Shown here piece by piece: positions 1-7,349 of a DNA stretch of 64,000 nt (positions within the stretch are counted from its first letter, which is position 1; the number at the start of each line of letters is the position of its first letter). This stretch comes from CAZGOM01 sp964527265 (lineage in GTDB: Bacteria; Planctomycetota; Phycisphaerae; Phycisphaerales; Phycisphaeraceae). Both the position numbers and the translations under genes were made by a program. The notes beneath the pieces were generated by a model. It saw nothing but the letters and a program-made list of their open reading frames with translations. It was not told where the DNA came from and did not search any database. Location: contig CAZGOM010000009.1 in the NCBI GenBank assembly GCA_964527265.1, positions 1 to 64,000 of the forward strand. The letters run 5' to 3'.

Positions 1-179
1 TACCTCCTTGAAGATTATCCTCATGAAGGTGACAACCTATCTCAGGACGAGACAGGGAGAAGAACGTCCTGTGTCCTGCGTCCTGTGTCCTGCGTCGAAG
101 AGGGAGGCGGAGGGAGGATCTTGTGTCCTGCGTCCTACGTCCTATGTCGAAGAGTGAAGAGTTGTTGAAGAGAGATGGG
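1..179. repeat. Dispersed TCCTGCG/TCCTGTG repeat tracts at the left edge
   Basis: No gene is supported here. Two tracts, 66-100 and 121-155, are made of degenerate 7-mers TCCTGCG, TCCTGTG and TCCTACG, each ending in GTCGAAGAG. The same tract recurs near 12640, 14044, 21238 and 28828, so it is a dispersed repeat. It lies downstream of the minus-strand sialidase gene and may be part of its 3' untranslated region. No start signal of another gene is visible. Confidence 0.75.
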
Positions 180-1307
180 TTAAGTGAGGAGGTCCTGGAG
201 TTTGATGCGGGAGACGGTGAGGCGGTCGAGGATGCCGGCGGTGGTGATGCCGCCGGAGCAATAGGCCAGGACGAGATGATCGTCGAGGAATTCAATGGCG
301 GTGTAGCAATAGCCGTGGTTGGGGTCGGGTTCGAGGAGTTTGTGTTTTTTCCAGGTTTTGCCGTCGTTGGTGGAGATGGCGGAGGCGAGGGGCGTGCGGA
401 ACTTGGCGATTTTCGCCGGTGCGCCAAGTTGATAGCGGGTGGAGCGGTCGTTCCAGATGGCCAGGAGGGTGGACGTGCCGGGGATGCGCTTGAGTGACAT
501 GGGGCTGGTGGGGCTGACGAAGTGCTTCCAGGGTTTGGGGTGGCTCCAGGTCATGCCCTGATCGGAGCTGTAGGCGTGGTATTGGTGGCTCATGGTGCCT
601 TCGGGGCCGGGGGGAATTCCACAGCGGGCCCACATGAGTAGGCGGCCGTCGGAGAGCTCGACAATGCCGGGTTCCTGAAGGCCGCGGCCATTGGGAAGGC
701 TGATGAAGCATTGGTTGATGGATTCGCACCAGTGCGCGGCATCGTCGGAGAAGAGGGCGCTGACGAGTGCGGAGGGGTTATAGACGACCTGGACGTGGGT
801 CTGGCCTTGGGGGAGGAAGGATTGCGTGCGGTATGTGTGCATGCAGATGGGGATGATGATGCGGCCGGAGGCGAGCTGGATGATTCGGTCGTTGTTGACG
901 TTGAAATAGGCTGGGGCACGGAGGATGCGCTGGGGGGCGGAGAAGGTTTGGGCTTCGTCGGAGCTGTAGCGGACCCAGATGGAGGAGAAATAGGTGTCAT
1001 CAACGCCGGTGCGGTCCTTGCGGAGGTTGAAGAGGGCGATGCGGCCATCTTGAAGGCGGAGGAAAGAGGGGCACATGACGTTGGTGTCGCCCTCCATGGG
1101 GATGAGGATGCGGTCGTCAGCGGACCAGGTGAGACCTTGATCGTCGGAATAGCGGGAGGCGATGACGGCCGGGCCGTGGTCGGACTTGCTGGGGCCGAAT
1201 TTGCAGTAGGCCAGGAGGACGCGACCGGATTTGAGGGTGACGAAGGAGCCTTCGGAGTTACGGTTATTTTCGGGGATTGGGGGGAGGATGAGGGTGCGGT
1301 TGAGCAT
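180..1307 (-). CDS. Sialidase-like (BNR/Asp-box) beta-propeller protein
   Basis: Predicted 375-residue six-bladed-propeller-type protein of the exo-alpha-sialidase/neuraminidase superfamily, which hydrolyses or binds glycosides; the substrate is unknown. Asp-box motifs (SxDxGxTW) are visible: SDDQGLTW at residues 54-61, then YSSDEAQTF, SSDQGMTW and STNDGKTW further on, spaced as blades. An early SEGSFVTLKSGRVLLAY stretch is typical of the first blade. I chose ATG 1307; an upstream in-frame TTG at 1322 adds only five residues. No signal peptide is obvious, so a cytoplasmic location or a missed upstream start are both possible. It follows the prepilin gene by 52 nt on the same strand, so they probably share a transcript. 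Family is confident, substrate is not. Confidence 0.85.
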   Translation of the reverse strand: MLNRTLILPPIPENNRNSEGSFVTLKSGRVLLAYCKFGPSKSDHGPAVIASRYSDDQGLTWSADDRILIPMEGDTNVMCPSFLRLQDGRIALFNLRKDRTGVDDTYFSSIWVRYSSDEAQTFSAPQRILRAPAYFNVNNDRIIQLASGRIIIPICMHTYRTQSFLPQGQTHVQVVYNPSALVSALFSDDAAHWCESINQCFISLPNGRGLQEPGIVELSDGRLLMWARCGIPPGPEGTMSHQYHAYSSDQGMTWSHPKPWKHFVSPTSPMSLKRIPGTSTLLAIWNDRSTRYQLGAPAKIAKFRTPLASAISTNDGKTWKKHKLLEPDPNHGYCYTAIEFLDDHLVLAYCSGGITTAGILDRLTVSRIKLQDLLT

Positions 1308-1359
1308 GGGAGAAAAGTACAAGGGTTAAGGTGGAAGGATCCGTTCAGATGTGAAGGTT

Positions 1360-2267
1360 TTACCAGTAGAGCCATTGGTATTGGCGGCGGAAGCGGTAGG
1401 TGAGATCGGACATGGATTTCCATTTGACGGAGAGATCGACGGCCATGAGATTGCCGCCCGAAGAGCGCATGAGGGAATCGGTGCCGGTGAAGTGATTGGG
1501 TGCAACGTAATTGTGGAGGGTGACGGTTTCGCTGTAGCGGGCGTAAATGCCTGGGGTGGTGGAGGAGTTGGTGATCGGGCCGCGGATCATGTCAGACATG
1601 AGGGGGGTGTCGTAGGGGAGATTGGTCATGGTGCGCTTGGGGATGGGGCGGTGGGTGACGGGGTCGGTGGCGGCGACATAGTCGTAGCCGTACCACGCGG
1701 CGGTGCTGTCTGCGCCGAGGCCGCCGTTGTAGTAGTAGTTGATGACGAGGGTGGGGTCTGTGCCGTCGAAGTGGGTTTTGAATGCACCGGAGGGGCAGTT
1801 GAGAATTTTGAAGTTCCAGCCGAGGCTTTGAAGGTCTTCCCAGAATCTGCTGGTGCGGGTGAAGCCGGTGATGACGTGGAATTCGCGCTGGGAGCCGGTG
1901 CCGATGTACCACTCNNNNNNNNNNNNNNNNNNNNNNNNNNNNNNNNNNNNNNNNNNNNNNNNNNNNNNNNNNNNNNNNNNNNNNNNNNNNNNNNNNNNNN
2001 NNNNNNNNNNNNNNTGAAGCCGGTGATGACGTGGAATTCGCGCTGGGAGCCGGTGCCGATGTACCACTCCTTGTTTGCGTCTGCGTATTGGGAGAGGACG
2101 ATGCCGGACTGGCGGAGTTGGCTGGCGCAGACGGCGCGCTTGGCGGTTTCGCGGGCATTGGAGAGTGCGGGGAGGATGACGGCCAGGAGGACGGCGATGA
2201 TGGAGATGACGACGAGGAGTTCGATAAGGGTGAAGGCGTGTGGGACGCGGCGGGGCGTGTGGGGCAT
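1360..2267 (-). CDS. Prepilin-type N-terminal domain protein, interrupted by an assembly gap
   Basis: The start is ATG 2267. The N-terminus has a short basic leader, then AFTLIELLVVISIIAVLL, the type IV prepilin methylation and transmembrane segment, followed by the LPALSNARETAKRAVC helix typical of planctomycete prepilin-like proteins. The 100-N gap (1915-2014) breaks the ORF, but 1860-1914 duplicates 2015-2069 exactly. Removing the gap and one copy leaves 753 nt, a clean 250-codon frame ending FRRQYQWLYW at 1360. The gene is therefore probably intact. The C-terminal GGNLMAVDLSVKW block resembles the H-X9-DG region of this group but lacks the exact motif. It is probably exported and inner-membrane anchored after prepilin peptidase processing. 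It is likely co-transcribed with the sialidase-like gene. Confidence 0.85.
1915..2014. other. 100-N scaffold gap with duplicated flanks
   Basis: Exactly 100 undetermined bases. The 55 bases before the gap (1860-1914) are identical to the 55 after it (2015-2069). A 55-base overlap is a common de Bruijn k-mer size and 100 N is a common default gap length. The gap is therefore most simply two overlapping contig ends that were scaffolded without being merged. Confidence 0.95.
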
Positions 2268-2443
2268 GGTGGGCTCGTTTAGCTATGAGATGCGTAACTT
2301 AAGGTGAATTGATGAAAGATAGGACTTGTAGGTTAGCGGGTTGTGAGGGGGTTGCAAGGGAAAAGTGAGCGAGGAATGTGGAGGGGATGGCGGGGACGCG
2401 ATTAGAAAGTAGACGAAGATTTCAGAGTAACGAATGGGGCGTG

Positions 2444-2505
2444 GCAGTTCACTTATGTCGGGGGAGTGTGGTTATTGGGAGCCGGCGGGACGCCGGCGCT
2501 CCCGG
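2444..2505 (+). repeat. 62-bp dispersed repeat, copy 1 (inverted relative to copy at 60801)
   Basis: This 62-bp block matches the reverse complement of 60801-60862 with two mismatches by eye. Its right half holds a GC-rich imperfect hairpin built on GGGAGC and GCTCCC. It sits immediately downstream of the TrmH-like gene and ends two bases before that gene's stop codon. It looks like a REP-type or small non-autonomous element. No ORF lies within it. Confidence 0.85.
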
Positions 2506-2507
2506 TA

Positions 2508-3335
2508 TCAGCGGGGTTTTGTGAGTTCGTAGAGGAAGACGGCGGCGGCGATGGAGATGTTGAGGGAGTCTGTGCCGTGGTACATGGGGATGGTGACGCG
2601 GGCGTCTAAGAGTGCGCGTTCTTTGGGGGCGAGGCCCTGGGCTTCGTTGCCCAGGAGGAGGGCGGTTTTCTGCGGCAACTGGAAGGAGGAGAGGGGAACT
2701 GCGTCTTCATCAAGGACGGTGCCGACGAGGGTGTAGGCATGGTGGTGCTTAAGTGCGAGGAGATCTTTTTTGATGTCTTTGGACTGGTAGATGGGGAGGG
2801 AGAAGACATTGCCCATGGAGACGCGGATGGAGCGGCGCCAGAAGGGGTCGCAGGCGAGTTCGCCGAAGATGATGCCTTGCGCGCCGAAGGCGGCGGCGAT
2901 GCGGATGATGGAGCCGGCGTTGTCGGCATTGGAGATGTCGGGGCAGACGACGATGGTCTGGGTGGCGGGCTTGTGGGGGGTCGCGTTGATCTGGGTGAAA
3001 AGATCGTCGAGGGTGAAGGTGGATTTGCGGCAGCCCAGGGCGAGGAGGCCGGAGTGGAATTTAAAGCCGATGACGGATTCGAGGGTTTGGTTTGAGCCGA
3101 CGTAGACGGGAATGGCGGGGGGAACCTGGGGTTCAATTTCGGCGAGCCGGGCTTCGGAGAGGAGGACGGAGACGGTTTGATAGGAGGAGCGCATGAGGCG
3201 AAGAGAGGTGTTTAAACCTTCGGCGATGAAAAGATCGCCCATGGCGGCAAGCTCGCGGTCTTTGAGATCGCGGAAGGGGGCGACGCGGGGGTCGTCCATG
3301 GAGTCGATGCGGAAGATGCGGGAGGGGTCGTGCAT
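2508..3335 (-). CDS. SpoU/TrmH-family RNA 2'-O-methyltransferase
   Basis: Predicted 275-residue S-adenosylmethionine-dependent RNA ribose methyltransferase of the SPOUT class. All three SpoU motifs are present: NADNAGSIIR at 136-145, LLGNEAQGL at 227-235 and DSLNISIAAA at 256-265. These form the trefoil-knot AdoMet site. Residues 1-100 form the N-terminal substrate-binding region (L30e-like in relatives). The target could be tRNA Gm18 or a 23S rRNA site; the sequence does not decide. Start ATG 3335 gives the usual length for the family. The gene stands alone between repeat-filled gaps. Confidence 0.9.
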   Translation of the reverse strand: MHDPSRIFRIDSMDDPRVAPFRDLKDRELAAMGDLFIAEGLNTSLRLMRSSYQTVSVLLSEARLAEIEPQVPPAIPVYVGSNQTLESVIGFKFHSGLLALGCRKSTFTLDDLFTQINATPHKPATQTIVVCPDISNADNAGSIIRIAAAFGAQGIIFGELACDPFWRRSIRVSMGNVFSLPIYQSKDIKKDLLALKHHHAYTLVGTVLDEDAVPLSSFQLPQKTALLLGNEAQGLAPKERALLDARVTIPMYHGTDSLNISIAAAVFLYELTKPR

Positions 3336-3342
3336 TTGGGGA

Positions 3343-3420
3343 TGGGTTCTGGGTTTTGGGTTCTGGGTCGTGTCAGAGGCGGAGGGGATTTTTTACCACG
3401 AAGTCGAAGGCACGAAGTTT
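3343..3420. repeat. TTGGGTTCTGGGT tract plus ACGAAG tract
   Basis: Positions 3343-3370 carry TGGGTTCTGGG-type heptads like those at 4929, 7964 and 11994. Positions 3391-3420 carry a TTTTTTACCACGAAG block ending in ACGAAG, related to the TTTTACCGCGAAG blocks at 7105 and 10045. Both belong to dispersed low-complexity families that fill the gaps of this region. Confidence 0.7.
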
Positions 3421-3438
3421 AAGCGTGTTTAAATAAAG

Positions 3439-3467
3439 CGCCCGGCGCTTAAGGGGAGCGTCGGGCG
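3439..3467 (-). terminator. Hairpin terminator after the 3561-4271 gene
   Basis: An 11-bp stem (CGCCCGGCGCT with AGCGTCGGGCG, one G-T pair) with a 7-nt loop. On the minus strand it is followed by CTTTATTT. It is placed about 95 nt beyond the stop codon at 3561. Confidence 0.6.
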
Positions 3468-3500
3468 GGGTGGTGGATTTGGGTTTTGGGGTGAAAATCA

Positions 3501-3530
3501 GACATGCTCACGCAGACGAGAGCACGGCAC
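3501..3530 (+). repeat. CATGCTC hairpin repeat, copy 1
   Basis: A 30-bp unit starting GACATGCTCACGC and ending GGCAC. It is the first of five copies (also 7003, 10160, 11535, 13149), all in the same orientation. This copy has GCAC in place of GCAT in its right arm, which weakens the CATGCTC/GAGCATG stem. Confidence 0.8.
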
Positions 3531-3560
3531 GTGGATTGGAATGTGGGGGTATTGGTCGGG

Positions 3561-4271
3561 TTAGTCGCGGTTGCGGGGTTTGTTTTGGCGGGCAGAGGTG
3601 CGCTCGGCTTGTTTTTGTTCGCGTTCTTTTTTCTCGGCGGCGGCGCGTTCTTCGCGTTGTTGCTTGCGGGATTCGGCGGCGGATTTTTGATTGTTTTCGT
3701 TGGAGGATTGCTGGTTGTTGTTTTGATCCTGGTTTTGCGGTTGTGGTTTTTTGGCTTGTTGTTCTTCGTAGCGTTTTTTGCGTTCCTGGCGGGCGGCTTC
3801 TTCGTCGGCGGCTTGTTTTTGGCGTTTGGCGGTGATTTCGTCGGAGGTGGGAGCGGGCTTGTCGGGGGCGGCGTCGGGTTTGATCCAGTCGGAGGTGGTG
3901 ACGGTTTTGTCGATGGATTTGCCTTCGGGGGTGGGTGTGATGGTTTTATCGACATCGCGTGTGGCGGTGGAGCCGTCGGGCTTGGTGAGGGTGGTGGTTT
4001 TGTCGATGGATGTTGTGCCGTCGGGATTTTTGGTGATTGTGCCGAGGGTTTGGAGGTCGGTGGTTTTGCCGTCGGAACTGGTGCGTGTGGCGGAGGCGTC
4101 GATGGATTTGGAGCCGTCGGGGTTTGGGGTGACGGTGATTTGGGATTCGACGGTGGCGGAATGGGAGGCAGGTTGGGGGGCCGGCTGGGTGGTGGGTTCG
4201 TCGGCGAAAGAGAAGGCGGGAAGGGCGGTGAGGGTGAGGGCCAGGAGGGTGAGGCGAGTGAGGTGGGACAT
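3561..4271 (-). CDS. Secreted repeat protein with charged coiled-coil C-terminus
   Basis: I do not recognise this 236-residue protein. It begins with a clear signal peptide (MSHLTRLTLLALTLTALPAFSFA, cleavage near ADEP at 23-25). Residues 40-125 contain about four imperfect repeats of the form T.T.NPDG.SIDKT, which look like short beta strands with DG turns. Residues 140-236 are extremely rich in K, E, Q, R and A and should form a long helix or coiled coil, including an NQDQNNNQQSSNENNQ tract. No cysteine or catalytic motif stands out. A periplasmic structural or binding role is possible. It is transcribed alone with a terminator at 3439. Confidence 0.7.
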   Translation of the reverse strand: MSHLTRLTLLALTLTALPAFSFADEPTTQPAPQPASHSATVESQITVTPNPDGSKSIDASATRTSSDGKTTDLQTLGTITKNPDGTTSIDKTTTLTKPDGSTATRDVDKTITPTPEGKSIDKTVTTSDWIKPDAAPDKPAPTSDEITAKRQKQAADEEAARQERKKRYEEQQAKKPQPQNQDQNNNQQSSNENNQKSAAESRKQQREERAAAEKKEREQKQAERTSARQNKPRNRD

Positions 4272-4561
4272 GGCTTTTTTCCTTTGGCTGAGGGAGGCGG
4301 ACAGGGGGGTAACGCGCTCAAGGGGCGTGGTATTGCGGATTCAAGGGGAGAGTGGGGCGAGAAGGAGGTTTGGTTACAGGGGAGGCAGGGTTGTTGGAGG
4401 AAAAGAGCGAGAGTAGACTTTGCGCGTCGTGGGACTTCCGGGAAGCATTTGTTGAGTTGAGCGGACCGGACGATTTTGCTCACGGGGATTGGTCGGCGCG
4501 ATCGGTGTTGACCGGGGCGTTTGGCGTTGTTGACGGCTTGGGCCGTCGGGAAAGAGTGAAG

Positions 4562-4783
4562 ATGGAAGGTGTGATTATCGGGGCGCTTTTTGTGTTTGCC
4601 GGGTTGTTTTGCATCTGGGGGGCGTTCATGAATTTCGACTGGTTTATGAATAGCAGCCGCGCGTGGCTGGTGGTTAAGATCCTGGGGCGCGGGGGGGCTC
4701 GGATTTTTTACATGGTGCTGGGGGCGGTGATTGTGGTGGCGGGGATTCTGGCGATGCTGGGGATTTTGAAGAACGCATCTTGA
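4562..4783 (+). CDS. Small two-helix membrane protein resembling Imm17 family
   Basis: A 73-residue peptide starting at ATG 4562. It has two hydrophobic helices: residues 4-22 (IIGALFVFAGLFCIWGAF) and 51-68 (FYMVLGAVIVVAGILAML). The loop FDWFMNSSRAWLVVKILGR GGARIF carries the pattern NWDWFxNSRKA...GRxGARxFY that I associate with immunity protein 17 of polymorphic toxin systems. No toxin gene is adjacent. A longer in-frame ORF reaches back to 4352, but its upstream part looks non-coding. The match is from memory, so another small membrane family is possible. Confidence 0.6.
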   Translation: MEGVIIGALFVFAGLFCIWGAFMNFDWFMNSSRAWLVVKILGRGGARIFYMVLGAVIVVAGILAMLGILKNAS

Positions 4784-4836
4784 GGGGGTTGTGGTGAGAG
4801 GCTGGGGGCATTTTGTGTGGTCGTTCTATAAATAAG

Positions 4837-4856
4837 ATACAATTTTTTAATTGTAT
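4837..4856. promoter_or_regulatory. AT-rich palindrome, candidate operator or hairpin
   Basis: Perfect inverted repeat ATACAATT-TTTT-AATTGTAT. Near-direct repeats TATAAATAA flank it at about 4827 and 4865. It lies 54 bp after the Imm17-like gene and about 370 bp before the sigma-factor gene. It could be an operator, or a weak AU-rich terminator for the upstream gene. Confidence 0.45.
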
Positions 4857-4928
4857 ATTGCGTTTATAAATAAATTTTGTATAATATATCGGTTGGGGCT
4901 ACAAGATTCTTTGTGGTGCAAAGTTTGT

Positions 4929-4977
4929 CTTGGGTCTTGGGTCTTGGGTCTTGGGTCTTGGGTCTTGGGTCTTGGGT
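4929..4977 (+). repeat. Tandem array of seven CTTGGGT units
   Basis: Seven perfect consecutive copies of the 7-mer CTTGGGT. Looser relatives (TTGGGTTCTGGG) occur at 3343, 7964, 11994 and 28799. Perfect short-unit arrays of this kind are prone to length change by slippage. Confidence 0.9.
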
Positions 4978-5224
4978 TGAAGTAGAAGAGCGGAATTTTT
5001 ACAGACATCCGGTTCATCCTTGGATGCAGGTTGTGAACGCAGGTAATCAGGTGTGTTTGAGGGTCCAGCGGGACACTGGCGGGCAAGCCGACGAGTGGCA
5101 CGCGGAGGGGAGGAGAAAATATTTTTTGAGGGTGAGGGAAGTTTTTCGGGGTGTGTTGCAACTAATTGGGTGTGAGACGGGTTGATCGGTCTGGTTAATG
5201 TAGACCCGGAGTTGTATCCAGAGC

Positions 5225-5770
5225 ATGGAGAGCCAGGGTTTGCAGCCATCAGATTGGGAGCTTGTGTTACGCGCCAGGGGCAGTGACCCCGGGGCTTTTG
5301 ATGTGCTGGTGGACCGGCACGTGGATGGGTTTTACAGGGTTGCAGTCATGATGGTGAGTCACCGACAAGATGCCGAGGATGTGGTCCAGGAGACGCTGAT
5401 GGCGGTGCATCAGGGTCTTGGGAAGTTTGAGGGGCGGTCGAGCTTTAAGACGTGGTCAGTGGGGATTTTGATGCGGCAGGCGGCGATGAGCTTGAGGAAG
5501 CGTGCGGGGCGCGCGGGGCGGATCGGGGAGATGGAAGTGGTGGATGCCGGGGCCGGGAACGCAGAGCGGCAGGCGGATGCGCGGATGGATGTGATGGAAA
5601 TGCTGGCGAAGGTGAGCGTGGAGCACCGGGAGGTGCTGGTGCTGCGGGAGATCCAGGGATTGAGTTATGACGAGATTGCGGAAGTGCTGGGGGTGGCAAG
5701 AGGGACGGTGGAGTCGAGGTTGTTTCGAGCGAGAGGGGAGTTGAAGAAGGGTCTGGGATCTGAGGTCTAG
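5225..5770 (+). CDS. ECF-type RNA polymerase sigma factor
   Basis: A 181-residue sigma-70 family protein with only regions 2 and 4, the ECF architecture. Region 2 covers about residues 20-90 and includes the HRQDAEDVVQETLM helix that contacts the -10 element and core polymerase. Region 4 covers about 125-175, with a helix-turn-helix SYDEIAEVLGVARGTVESRL that reads the -35 element. It directs polymerase to a dedicated set of promoters. The next gene, 61 nt downstream, is a zinc-finger anti-sigma factor, the usual partner. ATG 5225 gives a full-length protein; the upstream gap carries its likely promoter. Confidence 0.93.
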   Translation: MESQGLQPSDWELVLRARGSDPGAFDVLVDRHVDGFYRVAVMMVSHRQDAEDVVQETLMAVHQGLGKFEGRSSFKTWSVGILMRQAAMSLRKRAGRAGRIGEMEVVDAGAGNAERQADARMDVMEMLAKVSVEHREVLVLREIQGLSYDEIAEVLGVARGTVESRLFRARGELKKGLGSEV

Positions 5771-5831
5771 GGTCTGGTCAGAGAAAGAGAAAGAAGTTTT
5801 TCTAAAACGAATTGAGTCACTGGAGCGAGAT

Positions 5832-6341
5832 ATGACCGAGCATTTGGACAACATGACGCTGATGGCTTACCAGGATGGTGAGCTGGGTGGAGAGAGGCTT
5901 GCGCAGGTGGAGGCGCATGTGGGGGGGTGCGCGGCTTGCCGCGCGGAGGTGGAGGGGATGAAGGGATTGAGCGGGATGTTTGATGGTGCGCGGGAGATGA
6001 AGGCGCCGGCGGGGCTGGCGGCGCGGATCAAGATGAGGGCGCGTGAGAAGACATCGGTGTGGGGCGAGGTGGAGACACTGAAGATCGCCCGGTGGCTGAC
6101 GGTGGTGGCGGCGGGTGTGATGGCTGTGGCGAGCGCGGGGCTGTGGCTGCGGTCTGTGGATGGGGTGAATACAAGTGTGCCGGTGGCGGGGGTGCAGTTT
6201 GATTCGGCGTCGACATTGATGTTGGCGGATGCCTCGACGGCGGGGACGCCGGGGAACGAAGACAGGCAGTTTGCGCAGTGGATGGTGGCGGATTTATCGG
6301 GCCGCCTGGCGATGAACGGAGAGGGGAAGACCCATGAATAA
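5832..6341 (+). CDS. Zinc-finger anti-sigma factor, membrane anchored
   Basis: A 169-residue partner of the preceding ECF sigma factor. The N-terminal cytoplasmic part has the HxxxCxxC anti-sigma zinc motif (HVGGCAAC at about 29-36). A single transmembrane helix follows at about 88-106 (WLTVVAAGVMAVASAGLWL), and the last 60 residues would lie outside the membrane. In the family this protein sequesters the sigma factor until an envelope signal releases it. Its stop codon overlaps the next ORF by 8 nt, so the three genes are translationally linked. Confidence 0.88.
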   Translation: MTEHLDNMTLMAYQDGELGGERLAQVEAHVGGCAACRAEVEGMKGLSGMFDGAREMKAPAGLAARIKMRAREKTSVWGEVETLKIARWLTVVAAGVMAVASAGLWLRSVDGVNTSVPVAGVQFDSASTLMLADASTAGTPGNEDRQFAQWMVADLSGRLAMNGEGKTHE

Positions 6342-6960
6342 GACACGGATCACTTTGGCGTTGATGTTTGTGGCGGCGTTTGTGGCTGGGATGTCGGTGG
6401 GGATGTTCGTGAGCCAGGAACGGCTGGAAGGGGGGCATGGCGGTCCCGGCGGGCCGGGGATGGGATTTGGCGGCGGGCCGGGCGGACCGGGGGGACCTGG
6501 CGGCGGCCCGGGAGGGCGCGGGGGGCCTGGGGGGTCATGGCTGGCATCGTCGCTGTCCCTGACGGCGGAACAGGAACAGGAAGTGCTGAAGATCTGGCGC
6601 GGACTGGAGCGCACGGGTCGCCAGGAAGAGCAGGACAAGCGCAAGGCGCTGCAGGCCAAGCGGGATGAGTCGATCAAGGCGCTGGTGCCGGCGGACAAAC
6701 ATGCGGAGCTGGAAAAGATTCATGAAGCCTATGCGCAACAGAACACGGAACTGAGCGACCAGCGGCGCAAGGCTTTTGAAGGGGCGGTGGAGAAGACGAA
6801 GGCGATTTTGACGGATGAACAGAAGGTGAAATACGAGGAAATATTGGCGCGCAGGCCGGGGCCGGGAGGCCCGGGCGGACCGGGTGGGAGGCGCGGGCCT
6901 GGCGGACCGGAGACACGACCGGCGACGCAGCCGGGGGGTGAGAAAGGGTCTGGGGTCTAG
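6334..6960 (+). CDS. Membrane-anchored Gly/Pro-rich protein with LTxxQ motifs (Spy/CpxP-like)
   Basis: A 208-residue protein starting inside the end of the anti-sigma gene. Residues 4-26 form a signal anchor. Residues 30-70 are a GGPGGP-rich linker, and about 70-165 form a charged all-helical domain bounded by two LTxxQ-like motifs, LTAEQEQEV and LTDEQKVKYEEIL. These motifs are the hallmark of periplasmic Spy/CpxP-type chaperones and heavy-metal sensors. The C-terminus returns to a GPGGPGGRRGPGG tail. Coupling to an ECF sigma/anti-sigma pair fits an envelope-stress sensing or buffering role (inference). Confidence 0.75.
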   Translation: MNKTRITLALMFVAAFVAGMSVGMFVSQERLEGGHGGPGGPGMGFGGGPGGPGGPGGGPGGRGGPGGSWLASSLSLTAEQEQEVLKIWRGLERTGRQEEQDKRKALQAKRDESIKALVPADKHAELEKIHEAYAQQNTELSDQRRKAFEGAVEKTKAILTDEQKVKYEEILARRPGPGGPGGPGGRRGPGGPETRPATQPGGEKGSGV

Positions 6961-7002
6961 TGGTCTTTCAAGTGAAAAATGATGGATGGAAGAAGCAGAA
7001 AA

Positions 7003-7030
7003 GACATGCTCACGCAGACGAGCATGGCAC
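7003..7030 (+). repeat. CATGCTC hairpin repeat, copy 2
   Basis: A 28-bp version of the unit that lacks the second AG of the GAGAG in other copies. Stem arms CATGCTC and GAGCATG are retained with a shorter loop, so the hairpin is conserved despite the 2-nt deletion. Confidence 0.85.
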
Positions 7031-7104
7031 ACAGAAAAGTCGATCCGTCAATTGACATTTGGAAGACCACCAGGGTCTGGGGTCGGTTCGGAGAAAGAGC
7101 AGAT

Positions 7105-7135
7105 TTTTACCGCGAAGGCGCGAAGAGGCGAAGGT
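7105..7135 (+). repeat. TTTTACCGCGAAGGCGCGAAG repeat block, copy at 7105
   Basis: The block TTTTTACCGCGAAGGCGCG continues as AAGAGGCGAAGG. A near-identical copy lies at 10045-10073 and a diverged one at 3391-3420. It is a dispersed intergenic element with 9-bp GCGCGAAG-type internal periodicity. Confidence 0.75.
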
Positions 7136-7349
7136 AAGAAAAGTGAAAACAAAATGGAAAGTGTTTTTTTTAAAGGAGTGGTAAGTGAACGATGAGTCGA
7201 GGTGTTGAGGGCAAGCGAAGGTGGCCCTTAACAGAGCTCTCTCCCGGGGGGAGAGGCGGTCGGAAACAAAGGATTTAAAGGCGCTGATCCGCGTTGGGTT
7301 GGCGTAAGTTTGAGACCCCTGTAAGAAAAGTCTGAAAAGGAGATCGGTT

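Larger units (their letters stand above)
4784..5224. other. Intergenic region with AT-rich palindrome and CTTGGGT array
   Basis: A 441-bp gap without a convincing gene. It holds an AT-rich island at about 4820-4900 in an otherwise GC-rich genome, with a perfect palindrome at 4837-4856 and a TATAAT-like box at about 4880-4885. A 7-unit tandem array lies at 4929-4977. These could be the promoter and leader of the sigma-factor operon that starts at 5225. The ORFs found here are low-complexity translations of the array. Confidence 0.6.
6961..7349. other. Repeat-filled intergenic region
   Basis: A 389-bp gap with no supported gene. In order it holds a CATGCTC hairpin repeat (7003-7030), a TTTTTACCGCGAAGG block (7105-7135) and a small palindromic hairpin CTCTCCC-GGG-GGGAGAG (7239-7255). 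The sequence just before 7350 is AAAAGGAGATCGGTT, a good ribosome-binding site for the next gene. Confidence 0.7.

Noticed and set aside
1626..2158. Frameshifted or broken prepilin gene at the N gap
   Set aside because: The flanking 55-bp duplication explains the break; merging restores one frame, so no pseudogene call is needed.
1351..2307. Plus-strand Gly/Val-rich ORF through the N gap
   Set aside because: It is the complement of the prepilin gene and contains the gap artefact; composition fits antisense noise.
3504..4460. Long Gly/Val-rich ORF on the plus strand opposite 3561-4271
   Set aside because: It is antisense to a gene with a clear signal peptide and is composed of low-complexity Gly/Phe/Val runs expected from the complementary codons.
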